Assembly: GCA_963705515.1 (NCBI GenBank)
Contig: CAVPJV010000001.1
Span: forward strand, 62,001 to 126,000
Source of the DNA: Gaiellasilicea sp963705515
GTDB lineage: Bacteria > Actinomycetota > Thermoleophilia > Gaiellales > Gaiellaceae
DNA length: 64,000 bases
Reading direction: 5' to 3'
The notes under the pieces are model-generated. The model worked only from the letters and a program-made list of their open reading frames with translations. It was not told where the DNA came from and ran no database searches. Of this stretch, positions 16,605-23,955 are shown piece after piece. The number at the start of each line of letters is the position of its first letter. Positions within the stretch are counted from its first letter, which is position 1. The translations under genes and the position numbers were made by a program.

Positions 16605-18053
16605 TCAGCAGTCGTAGTAGAGGCCGAACTCGGCCGGATGGGGGCGGAGCCGGACGGCGTCCACCTCGTTCTCGCGCTTCCAGTCGATCCACGTCCGGAT
16701 CACGTCCTCGGTGAAGACGCCACCTCGGAGCAGGAACTCGTGGTCGGCCTCGAGCGCGTCGAGCGCCTCGGCCAGCGAGCCGGGCACCTGCGGGACGTCA
16801 TGGCCGGCCTCCTCGAAGAGGTCGTAGTCGGCCGGCGCGCCCGGGTCGAGCCCGCGCTCGATCCCGTCGATTCCCGCCATCAGCATCGCCGAGAAGGCGA
16901 GGTACGGGTTCGCGGCGGCGTCGGGGCACCGGAACTCGATCCGCTTCGCCTTCGGCGAGTCGGAGTACATCGGGATCCGGATGCAGGCCGATCGGTTGCG
17001 CTGCGAGTAAACGAGGTTCACCGGCGCCTCGTAGCCCGGTACGAGCCTGCGGTACGAGTTCGTCGTCGGCGCGCAGAACGCGAGCAGCGCGGGCGCGTGC
17101 TGGAGCAGGCCGCCGACGTAGGCGCGGGCGAGCTGCGAGAGCCCGGCGTAGCCCGACTTGTCCGCCATCAGCGGCGTCCCCTCCTTCCAGAGGGACTGGT
17201 GGCAGTGCATCCCGGAGCCGTTGTCGCCGAAGATCGGCTTCGGCATGAAGGTGACCGACTTGCCGTGCGCGCGGGCGACGTTCTTGACCACGTACTTGTA
17301 GGTCATGACCTGATCGGCCATCCGGGTCAGACTCTGGAAGCGGAGGTCGATCTCGCACTGGCCGCCGGAGGCGACCTCGTGGTGGTGGAACTCGCACGGG
17401 ATCCCGAGCCGCTCGAGCGTCAGCACCATCGCCGTCCGCAGGTCGTGCAGCGAGTCGTGCGGAGCCGTCGGGAAGTACCCCTCCTTCGGCCGTGACGTGT
17501 AGCCGAGGCCGGGCGTGCCGGAGTTCCAGTACCCCTCGCTCGAGTCGACCGAGTAGTGCGACGCGTTCGGGCCGAGGTCGTAGCTGACTTCGTCGAAGAC
17601 GAAGAATTCGCACTCGGGGCCGACGAAGCAGGTGTCTGCGATCCCGGTCTGCCGCAGGTACTCCTCGGCGCGCTTGGCAACCTGGCGCGGGTCGCGCGAA
17701 TAGCCGTCGCGCGTGATCGGGTCAGCGATCTCGCAGATCAGCGAGAGCGTGGGCGCCTCGGTGCCCGGGTCGAGGATCGCCGAGCTCGGATCGGGCATCA
17801 ACAGCATGTCCGACTCCGAGATCCCCTGCCAGCCGCGGATCGAGGAGCCGTCGAAGCCGAGCCCGTCCTCGAAGGCGTCCGCGCCGAACGCCCGCAGCGG
17901 CAGCGTCATGTGCTGCCACGTGCCGAGCAGGTCGCAGAACTTGAGGTCGACCATCGAGACGCGCGTCTCGGCCGCCCATTCGAGCGCCTCGCGGGCGTCG
18001 GGCAGCGTCTCACCGCCGTTTCTGAGGTAGTGCCTGTCTTCGAGCTCCGACAT
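16605..18053 (-). CDS. glnA: Glutamine synthetase type I lacking the adenylylation Tyr
   Basis: ATP-dependent synthesis of glutamine from glutamate and ammonium. 482 residues from the ATG at 18051-18053. Conserved blocks: FDGSSIRGW, VGPECEFFVFD, the HHHEVASGGQCEI metal/glutamate site, the ATP-binding FMPKPIFGDNGSGMHCHQS, and the C-terminal VFTEDVIRTWID and HPAEFGLYY. Where E. coli has Tyr397 (DKNLYDLP) this protein reads DYDLFEEA, so residue 413 is Phe and adenylylation by GlnE cannot occur there. First gene of an operon with glnB (10 bases later) and amt. A terminator-containing leader precedes it. Confidence 0.96.
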   Translation of the reverse strand: MSELEDRHYLRNGGETLPDAREALEWAAETRVSMVDLKFCDLLGTWQHMTLPLRAFGADAFEDGLGFDGSSIRGWQGISESDMLLMPDPSSAILDPGTEAPTLSLICEIADPITRDGYSRDPRQVAKRAEEYLRQTGIADTCFVGPECEFFVFDEVSYDLGPNASHYSVDSSEGYWNSGTPGLGYTSRPKEGYFPTAPHDSLHDLRTAMVLTLERLGIPCEFHHHEVASGGQCEIDLRFQSLTRMADQVMTYKYVVKNVARAHGKSVTFMPKPIFGDNGSGMHCHQSLWKEGTPLMADKSGYAGLSQLARAYVGGLLQHAPALLAFCAPTTNSYRRLVPGYEAPVNLVYSQRNRSACIRIPMYSDSPKAKRIEFRCPDAAANPYLAFSAMLMAGIDGIERGLDPGAPADYDLFEEAGHDVPQVPGSLAEALDALEADHEFLLRGGVFTEDVIRTWIDWKRENEVDAVRLRPHPAEFGLYYDC

Positions 18054-18079
18054 CCGCCGCTCCCCTTCCGTTGGACCAC

Positions 18080-18117
18080 AAAAAAAGCGCCCGCAGCTCC
18101 CGAGAGCTGCGAGGCGC
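18080..18117 (-). terminator. Intrinsic terminator in the glnA1 leader
   Basis: Stem arms 18104-18117 and 18087-18099, tetraloop TCGG (18100-18103), then seven T on the minus strand (18080-18086). It lies between promoter and start codon of glnA1, so it acts on glnA1 itself and not on an upstream gene: the neighbour upstream is divergent. Confidence 0.85.
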
Positions 18118-18187
18118 CATAGCCTCGGATCCGCCTTCGCCGGCGGAACCTGTTCCCACCGTAGCCGAGGTGACGGACGAAGGTCAA
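18080..18187 (-). promoter_or_regulatory. glnA1 promoter and structured attenuator leader (candidate ANTAR target)
   Basis: Minus strand, 5' to 3': -35 TTGACC (18182-18187), 18-base spacer, -10 TACGGT (18158-18163), start near 18151. Hairpin P1 (18127-18150): nine-base arms with one mismatch around loop GGCGAA. Hairpin P2 (18111-18126): GAGGC stem, loop TATGGC, GCCTC. Terminator (18080-18117): 13-base stem with a bulge, loop TCGG, seven Ts. P2's 3' arm is part of the terminator's 5' arm, so the two cannot form together. The ATG follows 26 bases after the T run. Confidence 0.65.
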
Positions 18188-18343
18188 GGCCTGAATTTCC
18201 CTGGCGCCCCCTCGGAGCGGCTGGTATCGTCGGATGCCGATGAGACTCCGCACTCACATCTAGGACACCCGTTGCCGCGGCCCGCCGTAGTAGCGGGCGT
18301 CGCGTGCTGTGTTCTGGAGTTTTTGTGAGCGAAGGAGTTTGGA
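18188..18343 (+). other. Divergent intergenic region between glnA1 and the ABC exporter
   Basis: Contains the leader of the plus-strand ABC transporter: a hairpin GCCCGC-(7)-GCGGGC at 18279-18297, a T run near 18321-18325 and the ribosome binding site AAGGAG about 10 bases before the ATG at 18344. I could not place a convincing plus-strand promoter. Confidence 0.4.
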
Positions 18344-19189
18344 ATGTCCGAGGTCATCGAATTGCAGCGTCCGCCCCTTGCCGTGGAGGTCCGTGACCTC
18401 CGCAAGGAGTTCTCGCGCCGCGACAAGAAGGCGGGCCGGTTCGCGCGCAAGAAGCGGGCGGCGCTGGAGGGCGTCACGTTTGCCATGGAGAGGGGAGAGT
18501 GCGTCGCGATCCTGGGCCAGAACGGCTCCGGGAAGTCGACGCTCGTGCGGCTGCTGTCGACGCTGCTCTTCAGCGACGGCGGCAGCGCGCACGTCTTCGG
18601 GCACGACGTCTTCAAGGATCCTCGCCCAGTGCGCAAGCTCGTCAATCGCGTCTCGGTCGAGGCGAGCTTCTTCAAGAAGATGTCGGCCGGCGAAAACCTG
18701 CACTATGCGGCGCGCTACTACGGCATGGGGCCGCGTGAGACCCGGGTCAAGATCCCGGCGATCCTGACGAAGGTCGGCTTCCCCGTCGACCGGCGCACCG
18801 AGCCGATGGAGAACCTCTCGCGTGGGATGCAGCAGAAGGTCGCGCTCGCGCGGGCGCTACTCACCTCCCCGGTGCTGCTGTTGCTCGACGAGCCGACGAC
18901 GGGACTCGACCCGCGCTCCAAGCTCGAGGTGCAGGACTTCGTCCGCGAGGTGCGGCAGACGCACGACGCGACGATCCTGCTCTGCACGCACGACCTCGCC
19001 GAGGCGGAGGCGCTGGCGGATCGCGTCGGCATCCTCGACCGGGGTCAGCTGCTCTTCCTCGAGACCGTGCCCGAGATCCTCGAGCGCTTCGGCGTCGAGA
19101 CGCTCGAGCAGGCGTTCTTCGCCGCCACCGGCCGCGAGTTCGAGGCGGAGACGGACGAGGACGACGAGGACCGGGAGGTATTCGCATGA
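18344..19189 (+). CDS. ABC-2 type exporter, ATP-binding protein
   Basis: 281 residues. Walker A GQNGSGKST, Q-loop region, signature LSRGMQQKVALARAL, Walker B LLLLDEPTTGLDP and the switch His in CTHDLAEAE. An insertion of basic residues near the N-terminus (RRDKKAGRFARKKRAA) separates the first beta strand from Walker A. Acidic C-terminus. Followed with a four-base overlap by its membrane partner. Substrate unknown; ABC-2 pairs of this kind export lipids, polysaccharides or drugs. Confidence 0.93.
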   Translation: MSEVIELQRPPLAVEVRDLRKEFSRRDKKAGRFARKKRAALEGVTFAMERGECVAILGQNGSGKSTLVRLLSTLLFSDGGSAHVFGHDVFKDPRPVRKLVNRVSVEASFFKKMSAGENLHYAARYYGMGPRETRVKIPAILTKVGFPVDRRTEPMENLSRGMQQKVALARALLTSPVLLLLDEPTTGLDPRSKLEVQDFVREVRQTHDATILLCTHDLAEAEALADRVGILDRGQLLFLETVPEILERFGVETLEQAFFAATGREFEAETDEDDEDREVFA

Positions 19190-20019
19190 GAGCTGCCGCA
19201 TCGACTCTCCGTGCCGAGCTGATCGGGCTCGGCGGCGTCGTCGAGCGCAACGTCTATCTGACCCGCCGCTACATCTGGTGGGACGTCGCCTTCATGGTCT
19301 GGACGATCGCGAACACGCTCACGATCGTCTTCATCGCGAAGGGGATCGAGGCGACCGGCGGGTCGATCGACGTCAACAAGACGACCACGCAGCTGCTGAT
19401 CGGCGCGGTCGTTTGGGCCTATCTCGGGATCCTGTTCGAGTTCATGACCGAGACGGTCGCGTGGGAGCGCTGGGAAGGGACGATCGAGTACACGTTCATG
19501 GCGCCCCTGTCGCGCGCGATGCACCTCGCCGGAGCAGGCTTCTTCGCGGTGCTCTACGGCCTGATCCGGGCGATCATCCTCTTCATCGTGGTCGCGTTCT
19601 TCTTCGACCTCGAGCTGCCGCAGGCCGACTTCTTTGCGGCCTTCGTCGTGCTCGTGGTCGGCTCGGTCGCATTCATCGGGATCGGGATCATGACCGCGGT
19701 CCTGCCGCTGATCTCGCCCGAGAAGGGCGCGCAGCTCGGCTTCGTCGCGCAGGGGATGCTGCTCGTCGTCTCGGGCGTCTACTACCCGGTCGAGGTGCTG
19801 CCGCAGTGGATGCAGTGGCTCTCGGTGATCTCGCCGGCGACCTACGTCCTCGACGGGATCCGGGACGCGATCCTGAACGGGGCCGGGCTTTCGACGATGT
19901 GGGACGAGATTTGGCCGCTGCTCCTGATCGGCGCGATCTCGGCTCCGATCGGTCTCTTGGTCTTCCGCCGCGGCGAGATCTACGCGAAGAAGCACGGGAA
20001 ATTGAAGCGCTCCGGCTAG
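19186..20019 (+). CDS. ABC-2 type exporter, permease
   Basis: 277 residues with six predicted membrane helices in the usual ABC-2 layout, including a final block VVSGVYYPVEVLPQWMQWLSVISPATYVLDGIRD typical of ABC-2 permeases. The ATG overlaps the ATPase stop codon (ATGA). The last 18 bases carry the -35 box of the glnA2 promoter. Confidence 0.92.
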   Translation: MRAAASTLRAELIGLGGVVERNVYLTRRYIWWDVAFMVWTIANTLTIVFIAKGIEATGGSIDVNKTTTQLLIGAVVWAYLGILFEFMTETVAWERWEGTIEYTFMAPLSRAMHLAGAGFFAVLYGLIRAIILFIVVAFFFDLELPQADFFAAFVVLVVGSVAFIGIGIMTAVLPLISPEKGAQLGFVAQGMLLVVSGVYYPVEVLPQWMQWLSVISPATYVLDGIRDAILNGAGLSTMWDEIWPLLLIGAISAPIGLLVFRRGEIYAKKHGKLKRSG

Positions 20020-20102
20020 TCCGATACACTCGCGCAGGTTTTGCGAGGCAACGGGGCCTCAGGCGGTCGACGCCTGGGGCCCTTTTTTCGTTCAAAGGAG
20101 GA
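20002..20102 (+). promoter_or_regulatory. glnA2 promoter and attenuator leader (candidate ANTAR target)
   Basis: -35 TTGAAG (20002-20007, inside the permease gene), 17-base spacer, -10 TACACT (20025-20030), start near 20037. The RNA then forms hairpin GAGGC (20045-20049), loop AACGGG (20050-20055), GCCTC (20056-20060), which has the A1 and G4 loop bases described for ANTAR-binding hairpins. Its 3' arm lies inside the terminator's 5' arm (20054-20065), so the two are mutually exclusive. AAAGGAGG (20095-20102) is the ribosome binding site. Confidence 0.65.
20054..20088 (+). terminator. Intrinsic terminator between ABC permease and glnA2
   Basis: Twelve-base stem GGGCCTCAGGCG/CGCCTGGGGCCC (one G-T pair), loop GTCGA, then six T (20083-20088). 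It ends 21 bases before the glnA2 ATG. It could end the upstream ABC operon, attenuate glnA2, or both. Confidence 0.88.
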
Positions 20103-20109
20103 ACGCGGC

Positions 20110-21474
20110 ATGGCCATGATCGAGAGCAAGCATCGGGCGACGTCCGACCCGGAGTCGCGCAAGCAGGTTCTGAAGGAGATCGAGAAGCAGAAGGTCGAAT
20201 ACGTCCTCTTCTGGTTCACCGATCTCGAGGGCCACCTGAAGAGCTTCGCGATCACCCCGCAGGAGATCGAGACCGCGCTCGACGACGGGATGGGCTTCGA
20301 CGGCTCGTCGATCACCGGCTTCAACGCGATCGAGGAATCCGACATGGTCGCGATCCCCGATCCGAACACGTTCCGGATCATGCCCTCGCGCGAGGGCGAG
20401 GCGGTCGTCGGCCGCATGATCTGCGACATCGTCAAGCCCGACGGGACGCCCTACGAAGGCGACCCGCGCTTCATGCTCCGCAAGGCGCTCGAGCGGATGC
20501 AGAGCATGGGCTTCGACACGTTCAACATCGGGCCCGAGCTCGAGTACTTCCTCTTCAGGGACAACAAGGGCACGGAGACGCTCGACGAGGGCGGCTACTT
20601 CGCGATGACCGCGCTCGACGCGGCGACCGAGCTCCGGAACGAGACGATCCAGGCGCTCGAGTCGGTCGGGATCCCGATCGAGTACCACCACCACGAGGTG
20701 GCGCCGTCACAGCACGAGATCGACATGCGCTACGCGCCGGCGCTCGACATGGCCGACGCCACGATCACCTACCGGTTGATCGTGAAGGAGGTGGCGGCGA
20801 AGAACGGCGTCTACGCGACCTTCATGCCGAAGCCGCTCTTCGGCGAGAACGGCTCGGGAATGCACACGCACATGTCGCTGTTCACCGACGGCCGCAACCA
20901 GTTCTTCGACGCGAACGACCCGCACCACCTCTCGCCGACGGCGAAGGCGTTCATCGCCGGCCTGCTCCGCCACGCGCGCGAGCTCTCGGCGGTGTTCGCG
21001 CAGTGGGTCAACTCGTACAAGCGGCTCGTGCCGGGCTACGAGGCGCCGGTCTACGTCGCCTGGTCGCAGCGGAACCGCTCCGCCCTGATCCGGATCCCGC
21101 TCTACAAGCCGGGCTCCGAGCAGGCGACCCGCGCCGAGATCCGCTGTCCGGACCCGGCCTGCAACCCGTACCTCACGTTCGCCGCGCTGCTGCACGCCGG
21201 CCTCGAGGGGATCGAGAAGGGCTACGAGCTCGAGGAGCCGATGGACTCGAACCTCTACCACCTCTCACCGGCTGAGCGGGACGAGCGCGGGATCGTCGCT
21301 CTGCCCGGGACGCTCGGCGAGGCGGTCGAGGAGCTCGCCGGCTCGGAGCTGATGAAGCGGGCGCTCGGCGATCACATCCACGAGCGCTACGTCGAGATCA
21401 AGCGCAAGGAGTGGGACGACTATCGGATCCAGCTGACGCAGTGGGAACTCGACCGCTATCTGGCAGTTCTGTAG
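20110..21474 (+). CDS. glnA: Glutamine synthetase type I, second copy
   Basis: 454 residues from the ATG at 20110, which follows a strong ribosome binding site. Conserved blocks: MGFDGSSITGF, IGPELEYFLF, HHHEVAPSQHEIDMR, FMPKPLFGENGSGMHTHMS and NPYLTFAALLHAGL. The shorter length and the N-terminal EYVLFWFTDLEGHLKSF resemble the GSI-alpha group found in Gram-positives and archaea, which is regulated by feedback rather than by adenylylation. The site matching E. coli Tyr397 reads SNLYHLS (Tyr383), so Tyr is present here, unlike in the glnA1 product. It has its own promoter and attenuator. Confidence 0.95.
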   Translation: MAMIESKHRATSDPESRKQVLKEIEKQKVEYVLFWFTDLEGHLKSFAITPQEIETALDDGMGFDGSSITGFNAIEESDMVAIPDPNTFRIMPSREGEAVVGRMICDIVKPDGTPYEGDPRFMLRKALERMQSMGFDTFNIGPELEYFLFRDNKGTETLDEGGYFAMTALDAATELRNETIQALESVGIPIEYHHHEVAPSQHEIDMRYAPALDMADATITYRLIVKEVAAKNGVYATFMPKPLFGENGSGMHTHMSLFTDGRNQFFDANDPHHLSPTAKAFIAGLLRHARELSAVFAQWVNSYKRLVPGYEAPVYVAWSQRNRSALIRIPLYKPGSEQATRAEIRCPDPACNPYLTFAALLHAGLEGIEKGYELEEPMDSNLYHLSPAERDERGIVALPGTLGEAVEELAGSELMKRALGDHIHERYVEIKRKEWDDYRIQLTQWELDRYLAVL

Positions 21475-21494
21475 CGCGAGCGGCGAGAAAAGCG

Positions 21495-21584
21495 CATAAT
21501 CGACGGAGGGCTGTGGCGCAAGGCGAGCGCTGCACCTCAACTGACGGCCGATCGCGGGCTCCCGAGGGAGCCTGCGATCGTTTT
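21495..21584 (+). ncRNA. Candidate small RNA with its own -10 box and terminator
   Basis: Downstream of glnA2: CATAAT (21495-21500) as a possible -10, then about 75 bases containing a GC-rich hairpin (GCGC, loop of seven, GCGC at 21516-21530), ending in a strong terminator. No -35 hexamer is convincing, no gene follows on this strand, and the simplest alternative is that this is only the glnA2 3' untranslated region. Confidence 0.3.
21549..21584 (+). terminator. Intrinsic terminator downstream of glnA2
   Basis: CGATCGC (21549-21555) pairs with GCGATCG (21574-21580), with an inner stem GGCTCC/GGAGCC around CGAG, followed by TTTT (21581-21584). It lies about 75 bases after the glnA2 stop codon. 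Confidence 0.82.
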
Positions 21585-21638
21585 AGGCCGCGCACGCATG
21601 CGTCCGCCGTGGCCGCTGACGCCGCTGCGGAATGCGCT

Positions 21639-21890
21639 CTACAGGAACTTGCGGATCTGCTCGCGCGCGACGCGCAGGCCGATCACCCGCGAGCCTGTGT
21701 CGATCTCGTCGATCGCGTCGGTCGGCACGAGCCGCCGGCCGCGCATGAAGCCGCCGCGGACGGCGAGCGCATCGGGGACGTCGGGCTGTGAGCCGTACAT
21801 CGGCGACTCGACACGCCCGATCACACGGCCGCGGGCGTCGGCGACGAGAAAGCCCTTGACGCTGCGGAGGTCGAGTTCGAGCGAGGTCAT
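21639..21890 (-). CDS. PRC-barrel domain protein
   Basis: 83 residues, a single PRC-barrel-like domain: the opening VKGFLVADARGRVIGRVES and the later GGFMRGRRLVPTDAIDEID are typical. PRC barrels mediate protein or RNA interactions. ATG at 21888-21890. Monocistronic, convergent to glnA2 and divergent from the GAF histidine kinase. Nothing links it firmly to either neighbour. Confidence 0.75.
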   Translation of the reverse strand: MTSLELDLRSVKGFLVADARGRVIGRVESPMYGSQPDVPDALAVRGGFMRGRRLVPTDAIDEIDTGSRVIGLRVAREQIRKFL

Positions 21891-21973
21891 CTGTGCGAGA
21901 ACCTATTCCCGTCGTTTGAAGTTCTCAGGCTGCCGCGGTTAGAAGTTTGTAAAGGGCGCCGGACGGCACGGCC

Positions 21974-21979
21974 TAGAAT
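21974..21979 (+). promoter_or_regulatory. -10 box TAGAAT for leaderless histidine kinase mRNA
   Basis: TAGAAT ends six bases before the GTG start at 21986, so transcription should begin at or near the start codon. No clear -35 box is seen. Confidence 0.55.
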
Positions 21980-21985
21980 CGCTGG

Positions 21986-23389
21986 GTGGACGCCACCGCC
22001 CGCCACCTGCGCCTGTTGACCGAGACGATCGCGGCAGTCAACTCGACGCTCGACCTCGAGGAGGTGCTCGCGCTGGTCGCGAGCAAGGTCGCCGAGGCGC
22101 TCGAAGCGGACGCCTGCTTCGTCTACCTCTACGACGATCGGGCCGACGAGCTCGTGCTGCGGGCGACGTACGGCACCAGCGTCGAGGAGATGACGCGGCG
22201 GCCGCGGATGCGCCCCGGTGAGGGCATCACCGGTGTGGCGGCGGCGGAGCGGGCGCCGATCGCGATCGCCGCCCGCGCGCACCTCGACCCGCGCTTCAAG
22301 CTCTTCCCCAACCTGCCCGAGGACGAGTACGAGTCGATCCTGGCCGTGCCGATCCTGGCGCGGCAGAAGCTCGAGGGCGCGCTCAACGTCCGCACGCGGG
22401 CGCCGCGCGAGCACAGCGAAGCGGAGGTCGATCTGCTCGTCGCGATCGCCTCCCAGGTGGCGCAGACGATTCAGCACGCACGCCTCTATGCCGACGCGCA
22501 GCGGCGCGTGCACGAGCTGGAGGCGCTCGCGAAGATCTCGGAGGCCGTCTCGGAGTCGCTCTACCTCGAGGAGTCGCTCGAGGCGATCGTCAAGACGACG
22601 ATCGCCGCCGTGAACGCGACCGGAGCTGCGCTCGTGCTCGAGGACGGCGAGATCGCCTGGCCCGAGGGCAGGGCCGGCGCCTACAACGTCCGTCTGCCGC
22701 TGCGCTGGAAGCGGCGGCAGATCGGCGAGCTCGTCTGCGACCGCGACACGCCCTTCTCGGACGAGGATCGCGGGCTGCTGGAGGCGATCGCCCATCACGC
22801 GGCCGTCGCGCTCGAGCACGGCCGGGCGGTCATGCGTGGCGTCCTCGCCCAGGAGATCCACCACCGCGTCAAGAACAACCTGCAGACGGTGGCGTCGCTG
22901 CTGCGGCTGCAGGCGCGCGCGCCCGAGGTCGACGCGCGGCGCGCGCTGACCGACTCGGTCAACCGGATTCTCGCCATCGCGGCCGTGCACGAGGTGCTGA
23001 CCGAGCACCGGGAGGACGACGTCGACCTGGCCGAGCTGATCGAACGGCTGCGCGCGATGCTCGTGCAGGGCCTCGTCGCGGGGAAGGCGGTCGAGGCGAC
23101 GCTCGAGCCGGTCTCGCTGGCCGGCGACCGCGCGACGGCGCTCGCGCTCGTCTTCAGCGAGCTCTTCCAGAACGCGCTCGAGCACGGCGGCGGCACGGTC
23201 CGGATCGAGCTCGCCCGCCGCGGCGACGACGTCGCGCTCGCCGTCACCGACGACGGCGCCGGTCTGAACGGGAGCGGCGACGGCACCGGGCTCTCGATCG
23301 TGCGCGCGCTCGTGCGCGACGAGCTGCAGGGCACGATCGAGCTGACGAGCGAGCCGGGGCTGCGCGCCGAGGTGCTGTTCCCGGCATGA
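21986..23389 (+). CDS. GAF-domain sensor histidine kinase (HisKA_2 class), partner of ANTAR regulator
   Basis: 467 residues, soluble. GAF domain at about 20-165, a second weaker GAF-like segment at about 175-285, then a HisKA_2 dimerisation domain with the phospho-acceptor in QEIHHRVKNNLQTVASLL (His near 292) and a HATPase domain (FSELFQNALEHGG N-box, TDDGAGLN, GTGLSIVRALV). Mycobacterial PdtaS has the same class of H-box and pairs with the ANTAR regulator PdtaR. Its stop codon overlaps the start of the ANTAR gene by four bases. Confidence 0.93.
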   Translation: MDATARHLRLLTETIAAVNSTLDLEEVLALVASKVAEALEADACFVYLYDDRADELVLRATYGTSVEEMTRRPRMRPGEGITGVAAAERAPIAIAARAHLDPRFKLFPNLPEDEYESILAVPILARQKLEGALNVRTRAPREHSEAEVDLLVAIASQVAQTIQHARLYADAQRRVHELEALAKISEAVSESLYLEESLEAIVKTTIAAVNATGAALVLEDGEIAWPEGRAGAYNVRLPLRWKRRQIGELVCDRDTPFSDEDRGLLEAIAHHAAVALEHGRAVMRGVLAQEIHHRVKNNLQTVASLLRLQARAPEVDARRALTDSVNRILAIAAVHEVLTEHREDDVDLAELIERLRAMLVQGLVAGKAVEATLEPVSLAGDRATALALVFSELFQNALEHGGGTVRIELARRGDDVALAVTDDGAGLNGSGDGTGLSIVRALVRDELQGTIELTSEPGLRAEVLFPA

Positions 23390-23955
23390 AGATCTTGATC
23401 GCGGAGGACGAGACGATCATCCGGATGGACCTGCGCTCGCTGCTCGAGGCCGCGGGCTTCGAGATCTGCGCCGAGGCGCGCGACGGCGAGGAGGCGGTCG
23501 AGCTTGCCCGCTCGGAGCAGCCCGATCTCGCCGTCCTCGACGTGAAGATGCCGCGACTCGACGGGATCGAGGCTGCGAAGCGGATCCTCGAGGAGCGGCC
23601 GATCCCGATCGTGATGGTCACCGCCTACGGCGAGCGGGAGCTCGTCGCCCGCGCCGTCGAGGCGGGGGTGTTCGGCTACCTGGTGAAGCCGTTCCGCGAG
23701 ACCGACCTGCTGCCCGCGATCGAGACCGCGCGCGCCCGCCACGAGGAGCTGACGGCGCTGCGCGAGGAGGCGGAGTCGCTTGCGGACGCGCTCGCTGCGC
23801 GCAAGGCGATCGAGCGTGCGAAAGGGTTGCTGATGGCCAAGGAGGGACTCTCGGAGCAGGATGCGTTCGCGCGGTTACGCAAGGCGAGCCAGGTCTCGGG
23901 CAAGCCGCTGAAAGTGGTCGCCGAGGCCGTTGTCGCGGCCTTGGACGCTCCATGA
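23386..23955 (+). CDS. Response regulator with ANTAR RNA-binding domain (transcription antiterminator)
   Basis: 189 residues: receiver domain (1-118) with acidic pocket EDE (7-9), phospho-acceptor Asp52 in LDVKMP, conserved Thr in MVTAYG and Lys in YLVKPF, then a coiled-coil and ANTAR domain (about 123-185) with the family core KAIERAKGLLMAKEGLSEQDAFARLRK. Phosphorylated ANTAR proteins dimerise and bind paired hairpins with six-base loops in mRNA leaders, blocking terminators. The gene is flanked by two histidine kinases with four-base overlaps on both sides. The glnA leaders in this window are plausible targets. Confidence 0.95.
   Translation: MKILIAEDETIIRMDLRSLLEAAGFEICAEARDGEEAVELARSEQPDLAVLDVKMPRLDGIEAAKRILEERPIPIVMVTAYGERELVARAVEAGVFGYLVKPFRETDLLPAIETARARHEELTALREEAESLADALAARKAIERAKGLLMAKEGLSEQDAFARLRKASQVSGKPLKVVAEAVVAALDAP

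Noticed and set aside
14904..17495. Very long open frame opposite amt, glnB and glnA1
   Set aside because: Arg/Asp/Glu/Val-rich translation typical of the antisense of GC-rich genes; the opposite strand encodes well-recognised proteins throughout.
18127..18163. T-box or known metabolite riboswitch in the glnA1 leader
   Set aside because: The short run around the -10 box looks faintly like a T-box core, but it lies in the promoter, there is no specifier stem, and the leader is only about 100 bases.
18071..18328. Short open frame in the glnA1 upstream region, plus strand
   Set aside because: It crosses the glnA1 leader terminator and promoter, has no ribosome binding site and an unnatural composition; the regulatory reading explains the sequence better.
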